Below, piece after piece: positions 1 through 5,535 of a stretch of 5,671 nt of DNA; the stretch's first letter is position 1; the number at the start of each line of letters is the position of its first letter. The notes below the pieces were generated by a model. That model made no database searches and was not told where the DNA came from. It saw only the letters and a program-made list of their open reading frames with translations. The stretch is from Phycisphaerae bacterium (lineage in GTDB: Bacteria > Planctomycetota > Phycisphaerae > Tepidisphaerales > Tepidisphaeraceae), in the NCBI GenBank assembly GCA_030448225.1, contig JAUJNJ010000151.1:1-5671 (forward strand). Direction: 5' to 3'. Made by a program: the position numbers and the translations under genes.

Positions 1-1423
1 GGAGCTCGACGAGATCCGCCGCCGCGTCATGCAGCTTCAGATCGAGCTCGAGGCGCTGCGCAAGGAGAAGGACCACGCGTCGCGCCAGCAGCTGGAGAAG
101 GCCGAGCGCGAGCTGGCCGAGCTTCAGGAGAAGAACACGCACCTGACGGCGCGGTGGGAGAACGAGGTCGGCACGCTCAAGGCGATCAAGCGCGCGGCGG
201 AGCAGATCGACGCCAAGCAGGTCGAGCTCGAACAGGCCCAGCGCGGCGGCAATTGGGAGGCGGCGGCGCGCATCCAGTACGGCGAGCTGCGCGAACTTCA
301 AACGCAACTGGCGGCGGCCGAGCAGAAGGCCCGCCAGATGCAGGACGGCGGCAACGCGCTCGTGAAGGACGAGGTGACGCCCGACGAGATCGCCGCCGTC
401 GTCTCGCGGTGGACCGGCATCCCGGTCACCCGCATGCTCGAGGGCGAGCGCGAAAAACTGCTGAAGATGGAGGACCGCCTCGCCAAGCGCGTGGTCGGGC
501 AGGAGGACGCGGTGCGCGCCGTGTCCGACGCCGTCCGCCGCAACCGCGCCGGCCTCGGCGACCCGAACCGGCCGATCGGCAGCTTCATGTTCCTCGGGCC
601 GACCGGCGTCGGCAAGACGGAGCTGGCCAAGGCGCTGGCCGAGTTCCTGTTCGACGACGAGAACGCGATGGTCCGAATCGACATGAGCGAGTTCATGGAG
701 CAGCACTCCGTGGCCCGCCTCATCGGCGCGCCCCCCGGCTACGTCGGCTACGAGGAGGGCGGGCAGCTCACCGAGGCGGTCCGCCGCAAGCCGTACAGCG
801 TGATCCTGTTCGACGAGATCGAGAAGGCGCACCGCGACGTGTTCAACGTGCTGTTGCAGGTGCTCGATGACGGGCGCCTCACCGACGGTCAGGGCCGCAC
901 GGTGGACTTCAAGAACAGCGTGATCGTGATGACGAGCAACATCGGCAGCGCCCAGATCCAGGAACTCGCCGGCCGCGGCGCCGAGGAGTGGGAGGTCGAG
1001 GCGGCCGTGAAGGACATGCTCAAGCAGCACTTCCGGCCGGAGTTCCTCAACCGCGTCGACGAGACGATCGTCTTCCACCCGCTCAGCAAGGCGCAGCTGA
1101 CGAAGATCGTCCACGTCCAGCTCGACGGCCTGCGCAAGCGCCTCGCGACGCGAGGCCTGGCGCTCGACGTCAGCGAGGCGGCGAAGGTGCTGCTGGCCGA
1201 CGAGGGGTACGACCCCGCGTTCGGCGCCCGGCCCCTGAAGCGGGTGATCCAGCAGCGGATCGAGAACCCCCTCGCCAGCCGCATCCTCCGCGGCGAGTTC
1301 GCCGAGGGCGACGCGATCCGCGTCGACGCCGGCGACGCCAAGCATGGCTTCAGGTTCGAGAAGGGTCGGCCGATCGTCGAGGGCGACCTCCTCGATGAAC
1401 CGGCCGCGGCCGCCGCCAAGTAA
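1..1423 (+). CDS. clpB: ATP-dependent disaggregase ClpB, C-terminal part (5' end outside the window)
   Basis: ClpB is a hexameric cytoplasmic AAA+ chaperone that threads aggregated proteins through its pore, working with DnaK/DnaJ/GrpE. The reading frame is already open at base 2 (first codon E) and runs to a TAA, giving 473 visible residues. A full ClpB has about 860, so the N domain and first ATPase domain lie upstream. Numbering from the Met at 29, residues 1-110 are the charged coiled-coil middle domain that separates ClpB from ClpA and ClpC. The second AAA+ domain follows, with Walker A GPTGVGKT at 190-197, pore loop GYVG at 237-240, Walker B VILFDE at 258-263, sensor-1 Asn304, arginine finger in FLNRVDE near 342, and sensor-2 GAR at 399-401. 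All catalytic residues are intact. The tail ends in an alanine run. The Met at 29 lies inside the middle domain and is not the true start. The identification is very secure; the promoter is not in view. Confidence 0.97.
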   Translation, partial: ELDEIRRRVMQLQIELEALRKEKDHASRQQLEKAERELAELQEKNTHLTARWENEVGTLKAIKRAAEQIDAKQVELEQAQRGGNWEAAARIQYGELRELQTQLAAAEQKARQMQDGGNALVKDEVTPDEIAAVVSRWTGIPVTRMLEGEREKLLKMEDRLAKRVVGQEDAVRAVSDAVRRNRAGLGDPNRPIGSFMFLGPTGVGKTELAKALAEFLFDDENAMVRIDMSEFMEQHSVARLIGAPPGYVGYEEGGQLTEAVRRKPYSVILFDEIEKAHRDVFNVLLQVLDDGRLTDGQGRTVDFKNSVIVMTSNIGSAQIQELAGRGAEEWEVEAAVKDMLKQHFRPEFLNRVDETIVFHPLSKAQLTKIVHVQLDGLRKRLATRGLALDVSEAAKVLLADEGYDPAFGARPLKRVIQQRIENPLASRILRGEFAEGDAIRVDAGDAKHGFRFEKGRPIVEGDLLDEPAAAAAK

Positions 1424-1519
1424 CCGAGCGGCCCACCACGCGGCGGGGCCGGTTCGGCGAGCACGACCTCGGCAACGACACGTGCGCGCGAGGGTTCGAG
1501 AGTCGGGAGGGAAAAACGA

Positions 1520-1558
1520 CGGGGCGGGCGGGCCGCGAGAAGCGGCACGCCCGCCCCG
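1520..1558 (+). terminator. GC-rich hairpin downstream of clpB, likely transcription terminator
   Basis: The arms CGGGGCGGGCG (1520-1530) and CGCCCGCCCCG (1548-1558) are perfect 11-bp complements. Inside them GCCGC (1532-1536) pairs with GCGGC (1542-1546) around a GAGAA loop, with one G/A mismatch between the stems. It lies 96 bp after the clpB stop, a usual place for an end-of-transcript structure. No T-run follows on the + strand. Instead a run of five A lies just upstream (1512-1516), so the classic hairpin-plus-U-tract layout reads on the minus strand. It may stop transcription in both directions or only antisense. The hairpin is certain; its role is inferred. Confidence 0.65.
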
Positions 1559-1572
1559 CGTCGCGCGCGCAG

Positions 1573-1592
1573 CGCGTGAGTTGTCTCACGCG
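1573..1592 (+). terminator. Second hairpin after clpB, possible tandem terminator
   Basis: CGCGTGAG (1573-1580) and CTCACGCG (1585-1592) form a perfect 8-bp stem with a TTGT loop. It starts 14 bp after the larger hairpin. No T-run follows, so it would be a weak intrinsic terminator alone. It could instead protect the 3' end of the clpB mRNA or act with the first hairpin. Confidence 0.4.
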
Positions 1593-1615
1593 GGCGGGGG
1601 CGGACGGGATACCGA

Positions 1616-1635
1616 AATCGGCTGCGAAACCGATT
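1616..1635. repeat. Small inverted repeat upstream of the GAF gene
   Basis: AATCGG (1616-1621) and CCGATT (1630-1635) are perfect complements separated by 8 bases. The dyad sits about 40 bp upstream of the TAGAAT box, where an operator could lie. It is short and could be chance; no regulator family is indicated. Confidence 0.25.
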
Positions 1636-1654
1636 GTGCCGCGGCGCATTTGCG

Positions 1655-1683
1655 TTCCGGCCGTCGCGCGACGCGGGTAGAAT
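1655..1683 (+). promoter_or_regulatory. Candidate sigma-70-type promoter of the GAF gene, almost leaderless
   Basis: TAGAAT at 1678-1683 matches the -10 consensus TATAAT in five of six positions and stands out in GC-rich sequence. A weak -35-like TTCCGG lies 17 bp upstream at 1655-1660. Transcription from this box would start near 1690, only a few bases before the ATG at 1693. That fits the lack of any purine-rich ribosome binding site upstream of that ATG. The -10 is plausible; the -35 is poor. Confidence 0.45.
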
Positions 1684-1692
1684 TGCAAAAGC

Positions 1693-2652
1693 ATGTCAGC
1701 AGTTCCCCCGGGTGCGTTCGCCGACTTTAGATCCGCCGCGGCGGCGGTTCTCGCTCACCTGCACGCGCGCGTCGGCTTCGACCTCTGGATGATCACCCGC
1801 GTCGAGGGGGACGATTGGATCATCCTCCGCGCCGAGGATCACGGCTACGGCGTGAAGGAGGGGACCGTCTTCCGCTGGGCCGACACGTTCTGCTCGGCGA
1901 TGATCAGGGGCGATGGCCCGCAGATCGCGCCCCGCTCCGACGCGAGCGTCGCCTACGCGTCGGCGGCGATCGGCAAGGACCTGAAGATCGGCGCGTACAT
2001 CGGCTTCCCACTCACGCGCGAGGACGGCACGTTGTTCGGCACGCTCTGCGCGATCCACCCCGCGTCGCAGCCGGAGCAGATCCTCAACGAGCGCCCGCTC
2101 ATCGAGCTGTTGTCGCGGCTGCTCGGCGGGCTGCTCAACGCCGAACTGCGCGACGTCGCCCGGGCGCGCGAGGACGAGCGCGCGGCCCTGCGCGAGCAGG
2201 AGATGGAGGACCCGGCCACCGGCCTGTTCGACGCGCGCGGGTGGCGGCGGCTGGTCGAACTCGAGGAGCGCGCCTGCGCCCGCTTCGGCGCGCCGGCGTT
2301 CGTGGCGGTCGTGCGCGTGCGGCAGGCGCGCACGGTCGGCGAGTGGGGCGGCCCGCCGCCGGTCCACGAGTTGATGCGCCGGGCGGCCAAGGCGATCGCC
2401 GACGTCACGCGGGGCTCGGACGTGGTCGCCCGCGTCGGCCGCTACGACCTGGCCGTCCTCAGCCCCGAATGCGGCCGCGACGGCGCGCGCGGGCTGATCG
2501 GCCGTATCCGCACCGGGCTGGCGGTCGCGGAGATCGACGCCAGCGTCGGCTCGGCGCACCGGACGCACAGGGACGGCATCGTCGGCGCGTTCCGCGTCGC
2601 CGAGGAACTCGCCGCTGAACCGGACGGCGACCGCTCGCCCGATCTCCGCTGA
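1693..2652 (+). CDS. GAF-domain sensor protein with degenerate GGDEF-like domain
   Basis: A 319-residue soluble protein with no signal peptide or membrane segment. Residues about 11-145 form a GAF domain, a small-ligand or redox sensing fold. It carries the run DHGYGVKEGTVFRWADTFCS (49-68) and later GAYIGFPLTREDGTLFGTLC (100-119), a pattern I associate with GAF modules of sensor diguanylate cyclases. A charged linker (about 150-171) leads to a GGDEF-like domain (172-308) that begins DPATGLFDARGW. At the active-site turn it reads ARVGRYDLAVL, so GG(D/E)EF has become GRYDL (249-253), and the usual DxDxFK metal and nucleotide site is also missing (near 207-215). It is therefore probably not an active cyclase and may act as a ligand-binding or partner-binding module. 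The ATG at 1693 has no Shine-Dalgarno but sits directly after a -10-like box; the next in-frame ATG (residue 33) would cut into the GAF domain. It looks like its own transcription unit. Its signal and output are unknown. Confidence 0.85.
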   Translation: MSAVPPGAFADFRSAAAAVLAHLHARVGFDLWMITRVEGDDWIILRAEDHGYGVKEGTVFRWADTFCSAMIRGDGPQIAPRSDASVAYASAAIGKDLKIGAYIGFPLTREDGTLFGTLCAIHPASQPEQILNERPLIELLSRLLGGLLNAELRDVARAREDERAALREQEMEDPATGLFDARGWRRLVELEERACARFGAPAFVAVVRVRQARTVGEWGGPPPVHELMRRAAKAIADVTRGSDVVARVGRYDLAVLSPECGRDGARGLIGRIRTGLAVAEIDASVGSAHRTHRDGIVGAFRVAEELAAEPDGDRSPDLR

Positions 2653-3049
2653 CGCGCGCCGCAGCATCGCCGACGCTCAACCCTTCTTCTGGTTTTCGAT
2701 CCAAGACAAGTGCCGCCGGCCGGCGACGCCCCCTCGGCAGGGTCGCACTCGGTACGGTTCGCCCTCGTCGCGCGGCCGGTTCACGTTCGGTCGACTCGTT
2801 GGGCCGGCAATCGGTTGCGCCTCGACCCACCCATCCCGTGCGAGCAGATCGATCGGAAGAGATGCTTTCGTGGTGGCTGCCGTGCCGGCCCGACGGGGAC
2901 GCTGCCGACTCGACCGCAGCCGCTGGCGGAGTCCGGTCGGCTGGTGGGGGTTCCTGTCCTCGACGTTGGGACCGGCACCGGGGCAACTCCGGGTCCGTGG
3001 ATGCGTCAAGCGCGGCACCCTGCGGCGAAGCCGTTGTGGCGTCGCATTG
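2653..3049. other. 397-bp spacer between convergent genes, no supported gene
   Basis: The spacer lies between the ends of the GAF gene (+) and the O-methyltransferase gene (-). Frames cross it on both strands, but none has a ribosome binding site, a sensible length or a whole domain. Two short protein-like stretches are visible: VLDVGTGTGA on + at 2956..2985 and LSWIENQKKG followed by a stop on - ending at 2677. I see no tRNA, no clear terminator with a T-run and no terminal repeats of a mobile element. A weak foldable stretch lies at 2904..2941. Confidence 0.6.
2904..2941. repeat. Weak interrupted inverted repeat in the convergent spacer
   Basis: GCCGAC (2904-2909) and GTCGGC (2936-2941) are complementary. 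An alternative inner pairing, ACTC (2908-2911) with GAGT, also exists, and CAGC/GCTG can pair in the middle. It might help end one of the convergent transcripts, but the arms are short and no T-run follows on either strand. Confidence 0.2.
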
Positions 3050-3724
3050 CTACAGCACGACTGCGATCGCGAAGCCGTCGTACCCCTTGCTGCCGACCGT
3101 TTGGATGGCGGTGGCGCTGACGCGCTTCTCCGCGGCCAGCAGGTCGTTGAAACGACGCACGCCGCGGACGCTGGCGTCGGCGCTGGCGGGGTCGATCACC
3201 GCGCCGTTGCGGACCACGTTGTCGACGACGATCGCGCTGCCGGGCCGCGACAGGTCGAGCGCGCGGGCGAAGTACTCGGCCGTGCCCGCCTTGTCGGCGT
3301 CGATGAAGGTGAGGTCGAACGGGCCGGCGCCCTCGGCGGCGAGGCGGGGCAGCGCGTCGGCGGCGGGGCCGACGCGCACGTCCACCATATCGGCGAGGCC
3401 GGCGCGGGCGAGGTTCGCGACGGCGACGGCCGCGTGCTTCGGGTTGGCCTCGAGCGTGACGAGGCGGCCTCCCTCGGTTGCCGGCGGCAGCGCGCGGGCG
3501 AGCCAGATCGTGCTGTAGCCGCCGAGCGTGCCGATCTCCAGGATCCGCCGCGCGCCCCGCAGGCGGGCGAGCAACATCAGCAACTTGCCCTGGTTCGGCG
3601 AGACGTGGATCGGCGGCAGGCCCGCGGCGTCGCTCGCGGCGAGGGCGGCGTCGAGCGCGGGGTCCGGCGGCACGAGCAGCTCGGTGAAGTAGCGGTCGAC
3701 CGCCGTCCATTGGGCCTGAGACAC
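3050..3724 (-). CDS. Class I SAM-dependent O-methyltransferase (family 3, CCoAOMT-like)
   Basis: A 224-residue cytoplasmic enzyme predicted to move a methyl group from S-adenosylmethionine to a hydroxyl, typically on a catechol-like substrate and with a divalent metal. The length is usual for this family (about 210-230). Visible motifs in order: the family signature around HVSPNQGKLL (40-49), SAM-binding motif I EIGTLGGYS (63-71), the acidic ribose-binding residue in LEANPKHA (91-98), FIDADK (140-145) with the metal-binding Asp, and VVDNV (166-170) with the second Asp-Asn metal pair. The start chosen is GTG at 3724, which gives the usual N-terminus just before the first helix. A GGAGGA lies immediately upstream, only 3 bases from the GTG, which is rather tight. 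Another in-frame GTG lies about 10 codons upstream. The gene follows the bactofilin-like gene on the same strand after 212 bp, so co-transcription is uncertain. The natural substrate cannot be read from the sequence. Confidence 0.92.
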   Translation of the reverse strand: MSQAQWTAVDRYFTELLVPPDPALDAALAASDAAGLPPIHVSPNQGKLLMLLARLRGARRILEIGTLGGYSTIWLARALPPATEGGRLVTLEANPKHAAVAVANLARAGLADMVDVRVGPAADALPRLAAEGAGPFDLTFIDADKAGTAEYFARALDLSRPGSAIVVDNVVRNGAVIDPASADASVRGVRRFNDLLAAEKRVSATAIQTVGSKGYDGFAIAVVL

Positions 3725-3733
3725 GCGTCCTCC
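3725..3733 (-). promoter_or_regulatory. Ribosome binding site deciding the GTG start of the O-methyltransferase
   Basis: On the minus strand GGAGGA is followed by CGC and then the GTG at 3724. The match to the anti-Shine-Dalgarno sequence is strong although the spacing is short, and it favours this GTG over the upstream one. Confidence 0.6.
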
Positions 3734-3836
3734 GTCCGTGAGGGTTGTCACTGCGGAACGCTTTGGCGCCGACGAAAGGCGTCGAACACGTCGACGACGA
3801 TGATCTTGGCGGGCAGCGTAAGGTGACGTCGTCCGG

Positions 3837-3860
3837 ATTGTGGTTCGAATTGTGGCTTGA
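3837..3860. repeat. Two tandem 12-bp direct repeats
   Basis: ATTGTGGTTCGA (3837-3848) is followed without a gap by ATTGTGGCTTGA (3849-3860); 10 of 12 positions match. The unit is less GC-rich than its surroundings and lies upstream of the O-methyltransferase. A 12-bp period could present two protein sites about one helical turn apart, but function is unproven. Confidence 0.45.
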
Positions 3861-3861
3861 G

Positions 3862-3873
3862 GCGGCGCGCCGC
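3862..3873. repeat. Perfect 12-base palindrome
   Basis: GCGGCGCGCCGC equals its own reverse complement and begins one base after the tandem 12-mers. In GC-rich DNA such a palindrome can arise by chance. It might contribute to a structure after the bactofilin-like gene. Confidence 0.35.
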
Positions 3874-3936
3874 AGTCGCGTGCGGCTTCGAAGCGCGAGC
3901 CGGCCCGCCCCGCGATGGCGGCACGCACGGTCCGGG

Positions 3937-4356
3937 TCAGTCGGCGTTGCTGCGCGGCGGCTTGGGCGTGTAGGGCGTCTCGGGCGGGGCGCCGCGCTCC
4001 TGGACGCTGCGCTGGTCGGTTTCGACCTTCGTCTCGCCGTCCTCGCTCGTGAGGGTGTGGCCCATCACCTTGCCGGCCGAGTCGATGTAGAGCCGGCCCC
4101 CCTCGTTGATCGCGTCGCCGCCGACGATCCCGCTGTGGATGACCTTCGCCCCGTCCTTCACGACGAGGTTGCCGGTGACCTTCCCGTAGACGTGCACGCG
4201 CCCGCCGTGCAGGACCGTGAGGTCGCCGTAGATCGTGCCGCGGGCGTAGAACTTCGAGCCCTTGAGCGCGGTGACGTTGCCGGCGATCGAACCCCAGAGC
4301 GTGTAGGCCTCGTCGATCACGACGTTGCCGCGGATCTGTCCCCTCTCTTCTCGCAT
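3937..4356 (-). CDS. Bactofilin-like polymer-forming protein
   Basis: A 139-residue protein made almost wholly of a short right-handed beta-helix. A motif of the form [IV]xG[ND/H] recurs at residues 8 (IRGN), 24 (IAGN), 42 (IYGD), 60 (VTGN), 78 (VGGD) and 97 (VMGH), a period of about 18 residues with alternating hydrophobic positions. This is the pattern of the bactofilin/DUF583 family, whose members self-assemble into filaments without nucleotide and often organise the envelope or cell shape. Residues 101-139 are a charged, proline-containing tail (PPETPYTPKPP) likely to be disordered. There is no signal peptide or membrane helix, so it would be cytoplasmic. The start is ATG at 4356, with an in-frame stop a short way upstream and no better alternative. 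It lies 77 bp after the membrane protein gene on the same strand, which suggests an operon. The cellular role is inferred; other beta-helix surface proteins are a less likely reading. Confidence 0.8.
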   Translation of the reverse strand: MREERGQIRGNVVIDEAYTLWGSIAGNVTALKGSKFYARGTIYGDLTVLHGGRVHVYGKVTGNLVVKDGAKVIHSGIVGGDAINEGGRLYIDSAGKVMGHTLTSEDGETKVETDQRSVQERGAPPETPYTPKPPRSNAD

Positions 4357-4378
4357 CTCTCCCGACCCTCTCCCGATC
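4357..4378 (-). promoter_or_regulatory. Purine-rich repeated leader / ribosome binding region of the bactofilin-like gene
   Basis: On the minus strand TCGGGAGAG occurs in near-duplicate: one copy touches the ATG and another starts about 9 bases further upstream. The copy abutting the ATG is too close to act as a Shine-Dalgarno. The upstream GAGAGG, about 10 bases from the ATG, is the better candidate. The region between this gene and the one before it holds nothing else I recognise. Confidence 0.4.
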
Positions 4379-4433
4379 CCTCGCCGCGACCGGCCCGTTC
4401 ACGGCGGGCGGCGCGGCAGCGGCCGGACGATCT

Positions 4434-5276
4434 TTACATCGGCGGCGTCGACACTTCAACCTGCACGTCGGATTCGCCCAGCGCGAACTTCAGCCCTCGG
4501 CTGCTCTTGGCCTGCACCATCAGCAGGATCAGCAGGGCGACGACCGGCAGGCCGGCAAAGCGGGCCCACTTCAGCCCCGCGCCGAGCGCGCCGCCGGGGT
4601 CGCCCGTGCTGAAGTCGTGGTCGTCGCGGAGCTCGGGCCACGTGTAGAGCACGCCGGGGATCTTGAACGCCGGGTAGTTGTCCCGCTGCGCCGCGTCGCT
4701 GAGGCCGGGGCTCGCGTCGCCGGGGTGGCTGATCAGCAGCGTCTGCCACGGGAAGAGGAAGACGATCAGCAGCACCGACCAGATGAACGACCCGGTCACG
4801 TGCGACACGCCGATGAGGCGGCCGACGAGCATGATGAGCGTGATCAGCAGCAGCACGACCGCCAGCACGATCGTCAGCGTGATGCCGAGGAAGTTCATCA
4901 CCGGGATGACGTACCGCAGCACGTCGGCCGCCGAGAAACTTCGGCTGGCGGCGGGGGTGGATGCCGTCGCCGCGGCGTCGCCATCGCCGTCGGCCGGGGC
5001 CGTCGTGGCCCCGCCCTCGACGGCCGTGGCGTCGGTGGTGGGCTGGGTGTCGCCGGCGGGCTCGGCGTCGACGTCGACGCTCGCCGGGGTCGCCGCGACG
5101 TCGACGCGGTCGCCGAGGCGCAGCACCTGGAACTTCACGAGGAAGAAGACCGTGATCTGCGCGAGCAGGATCAGCAGCAGGATGATGAACAGCCAGTTCT
5201 TGGCGCGCCGGGCGGTCATCATCGCGTCGGCGTAATCCGCGGCGACGGCGATCGTGGTGGTCGAGGTGCGGGTCAT
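4434..5276 (-). CDS. Four-helix membrane protein of unknown function
   Basis: I do not recognise this 280-residue protein. Predicted helices: TM1 about 27-49, TM2 about 120-152 (long), TM3 about 163-182, TM4 about 238-256. The N-terminus has TARRAK before TM1 and the C-terminus QAKSSRGLK after TM4, so by the positive-inside rule both ends are cytoplasmic. Residues 57-112 form an Ala/Thr/Asp-rich acidic linker that would be outside the membrane. A second external loop (183-237) contains SHPGDASPGLSDAAQRDNYP and many aromatic and acidic residues. The ATG at 5276 is preceded by AAGGAG at a suitable distance. The frame stays open to 5513, but the extra residues look non-coding and would cross the divergent promoter region. 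The gene is followed after 77 bp by the bactofilin-like gene, and the two probably share a transcript. A shared role in the envelope is only an inference. No enzyme motif or transporter signature is visible. Confidence 0.82.
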   Translation of the reverse strand: MTRTSTTTIAVAADYADAMMTARRAKNWLFIILLLILLAQITVFFLVKFQVLRLGDRVDVAATPASVDVDAEPAGDTQPTTDATAVEGGATTAPADGDGDAAATASTPAASRSFSAADVLRYVIPVMNFLGITLTIVLAVVLLLITLIMLVGRLIGVSHVTGSFIWSVLLIVFLFPWQTLLISHPGDASPGLSDAAQRDNYPAFKIPGVLYTWPELRDDHDFSTGDPGGALGAGLKWARFAGLPVVALLILLMVQAKSSRGLKFALGESDVQVEVSTPPM

Positions 5277-5286
5277 ACGAGGAGGT

Positions 5287-5292
5287 CTCCTT
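5287..5292 (-). promoter_or_regulatory. Ribosome binding site of the four-helix membrane protein
   Basis: AAGGAG on the minus strand lies 10 bases upstream of the ATG at 5276. It fixes this start and argues against translation from further upstream in the open frame. Confidence 0.65.
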
Positions 5293-5378
5293 CTGATTTC
5301 ATGTGGTACCGAAAGCGACCCATCTTCGCAAAGGTTATAAATCCTTGCGCCACCAACGCGTGTGACGGAGCCCCAGCG

Positions 5379-5417
5379 TTCTTGAGGAAGCGATGCGGCC
5401 CCGAAAACGTTCAAGAA
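5379..5417. repeat. 7-bp inverted repeat in the divergent region
   Basis: TTCTTGA (5379-5385) and TCAAGAA (5411-5417) are perfect complements with 25 bases between them. The arms are AT-richer than the region. It might be a regulator site serving both divergent genes, but it is short enough to be chance. Confidence 0.25.
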
Positions 5418-5535
5418 GCCAACGAAGGCGATCGTTACGCCCCTCCCGGCCCCGCTTCGCGCACGAAGGGCGGTCCGGGTGACGACGGGCGCGTTCTCGC
5501 GCCGGCGGCTCATATCAGGTAAGATCGGGAGAACT

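Larger units (their letters stand above)
1424..1692. other. Intergenic spacer between clpB and the GAF gene
   Basis: No coding frame here is supported by recognisable protein sequence. In order, the spacer holds a strong two-part hairpin at 1520..1558, a second hairpin at 1573..1592, a six-base dyad at 1616..1635 and a TAGAAT box at 1678..1683. These suggest that the clpB transcript ends here and that the downstream gene has its own promoter. Confidence 0.7.
3725..3936. other. Spacer between bactofilin-like and O-methyltransferase genes
   Basis: No gene is supported here. The spacer holds a tandem 12-bp repeat (3837..3860), a 12-base perfect palindrome GCGGCGCGCCGC at 3862..3873 and another palindrome GCTTCGAAGC nearby. 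The ribosome binding site of the methyltransferase lies at its low-coordinate end. I could not find a convincing -35/-10 pair on the minus strand, though a promoter of the methyltransferase would be expected here if the gene is transcribed separately. Confidence 0.5.
5277..5535. promoter_or_regulatory. Divergent intergenic region with promoters for both flanking genes
   Basis: The minus-strand membrane gene and the plus-strand gene at 5536 start from opposite sides of this region. It contains an AT-rich spot with TTATAA at 5335-5340, giving TATAAC on the minus strand about 60 bp upstream of the 5276 start. A TAAGAT box lies at 5520-5525, just before the plus-strand gene. An inverted repeat is at 5379..5417. 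No good -35 box accompanies either -10-like box, so the assignments are tentative. Confidence 0.45.

Noticed and set aside
29..1423. Complete short ClpB starting at ATG 29
   Set aside because: The frame is open to the window edge and residues before this Met (ELDEIRRRV) continue the middle domain, so the gene is simply cut by the window.
1696..2667. Open frame of 323 codons on the - strand
   Set aside because: It is antisense to the GAF gene, which carries a clear GAF domain. The antisense product is Arg/Ala-rich with no family resemblance.
2653..3049. tRNA or other structured RNA in the convergent spacer
   Set aside because: No cloverleaf, no T-loop GGTTCRA motif in the right context and no conserved RNA family signature could be found by eye.
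2710..3120. Possible second methyltransferase on the + strand because of VLDVGTGTGA
   Set aside because: Only the single glycine-rich motif is present, without the downstream strands and acidic motif of the fold. The frame then runs antisense into the real O-methyltransferase. Kept only as a low-interest observation.
2870..3826. Open frame of 318 codons on the + strand
   Set aside because: Most of it is antisense to the O-methyltransferase, whose motifs I and FIDADK are unmistakable. There is no independent support for the + strand product.
3725..4459. Upstream extension of the O-methyltransferase frame giving a 469-residue protein
   Set aside because: The added part is antisense-like, Arg-rich and overlaps the bactofilin-like gene in another frame. 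The methyltransferase is already full length from GTG 3724.
3745..4647. Open frame of 300 codons on the + strand
   Set aside because: It runs antisense to the bactofilin-like gene and the end of the membrane protein gene, which have recognisable repeats and helices. Its product has no coherent domain and is a by-product of GC-rich codons.
5277..5513. N-terminal extension of the four-helix membrane protein up to an ATG at 5513
   Set aside because: AAGGAG before the ATG at 5276 gives a better start. The extension would occupy the divergent promoter region and reads as random sequence.
4617..5522. Open frame of 301 codons on the + strand
   Set aside because: It is antisense to the membrane protein gene, and its product is a string of Arg, Asp, Gly and His-rich low complexity typical of the opposite strand of a GC-rich gene.
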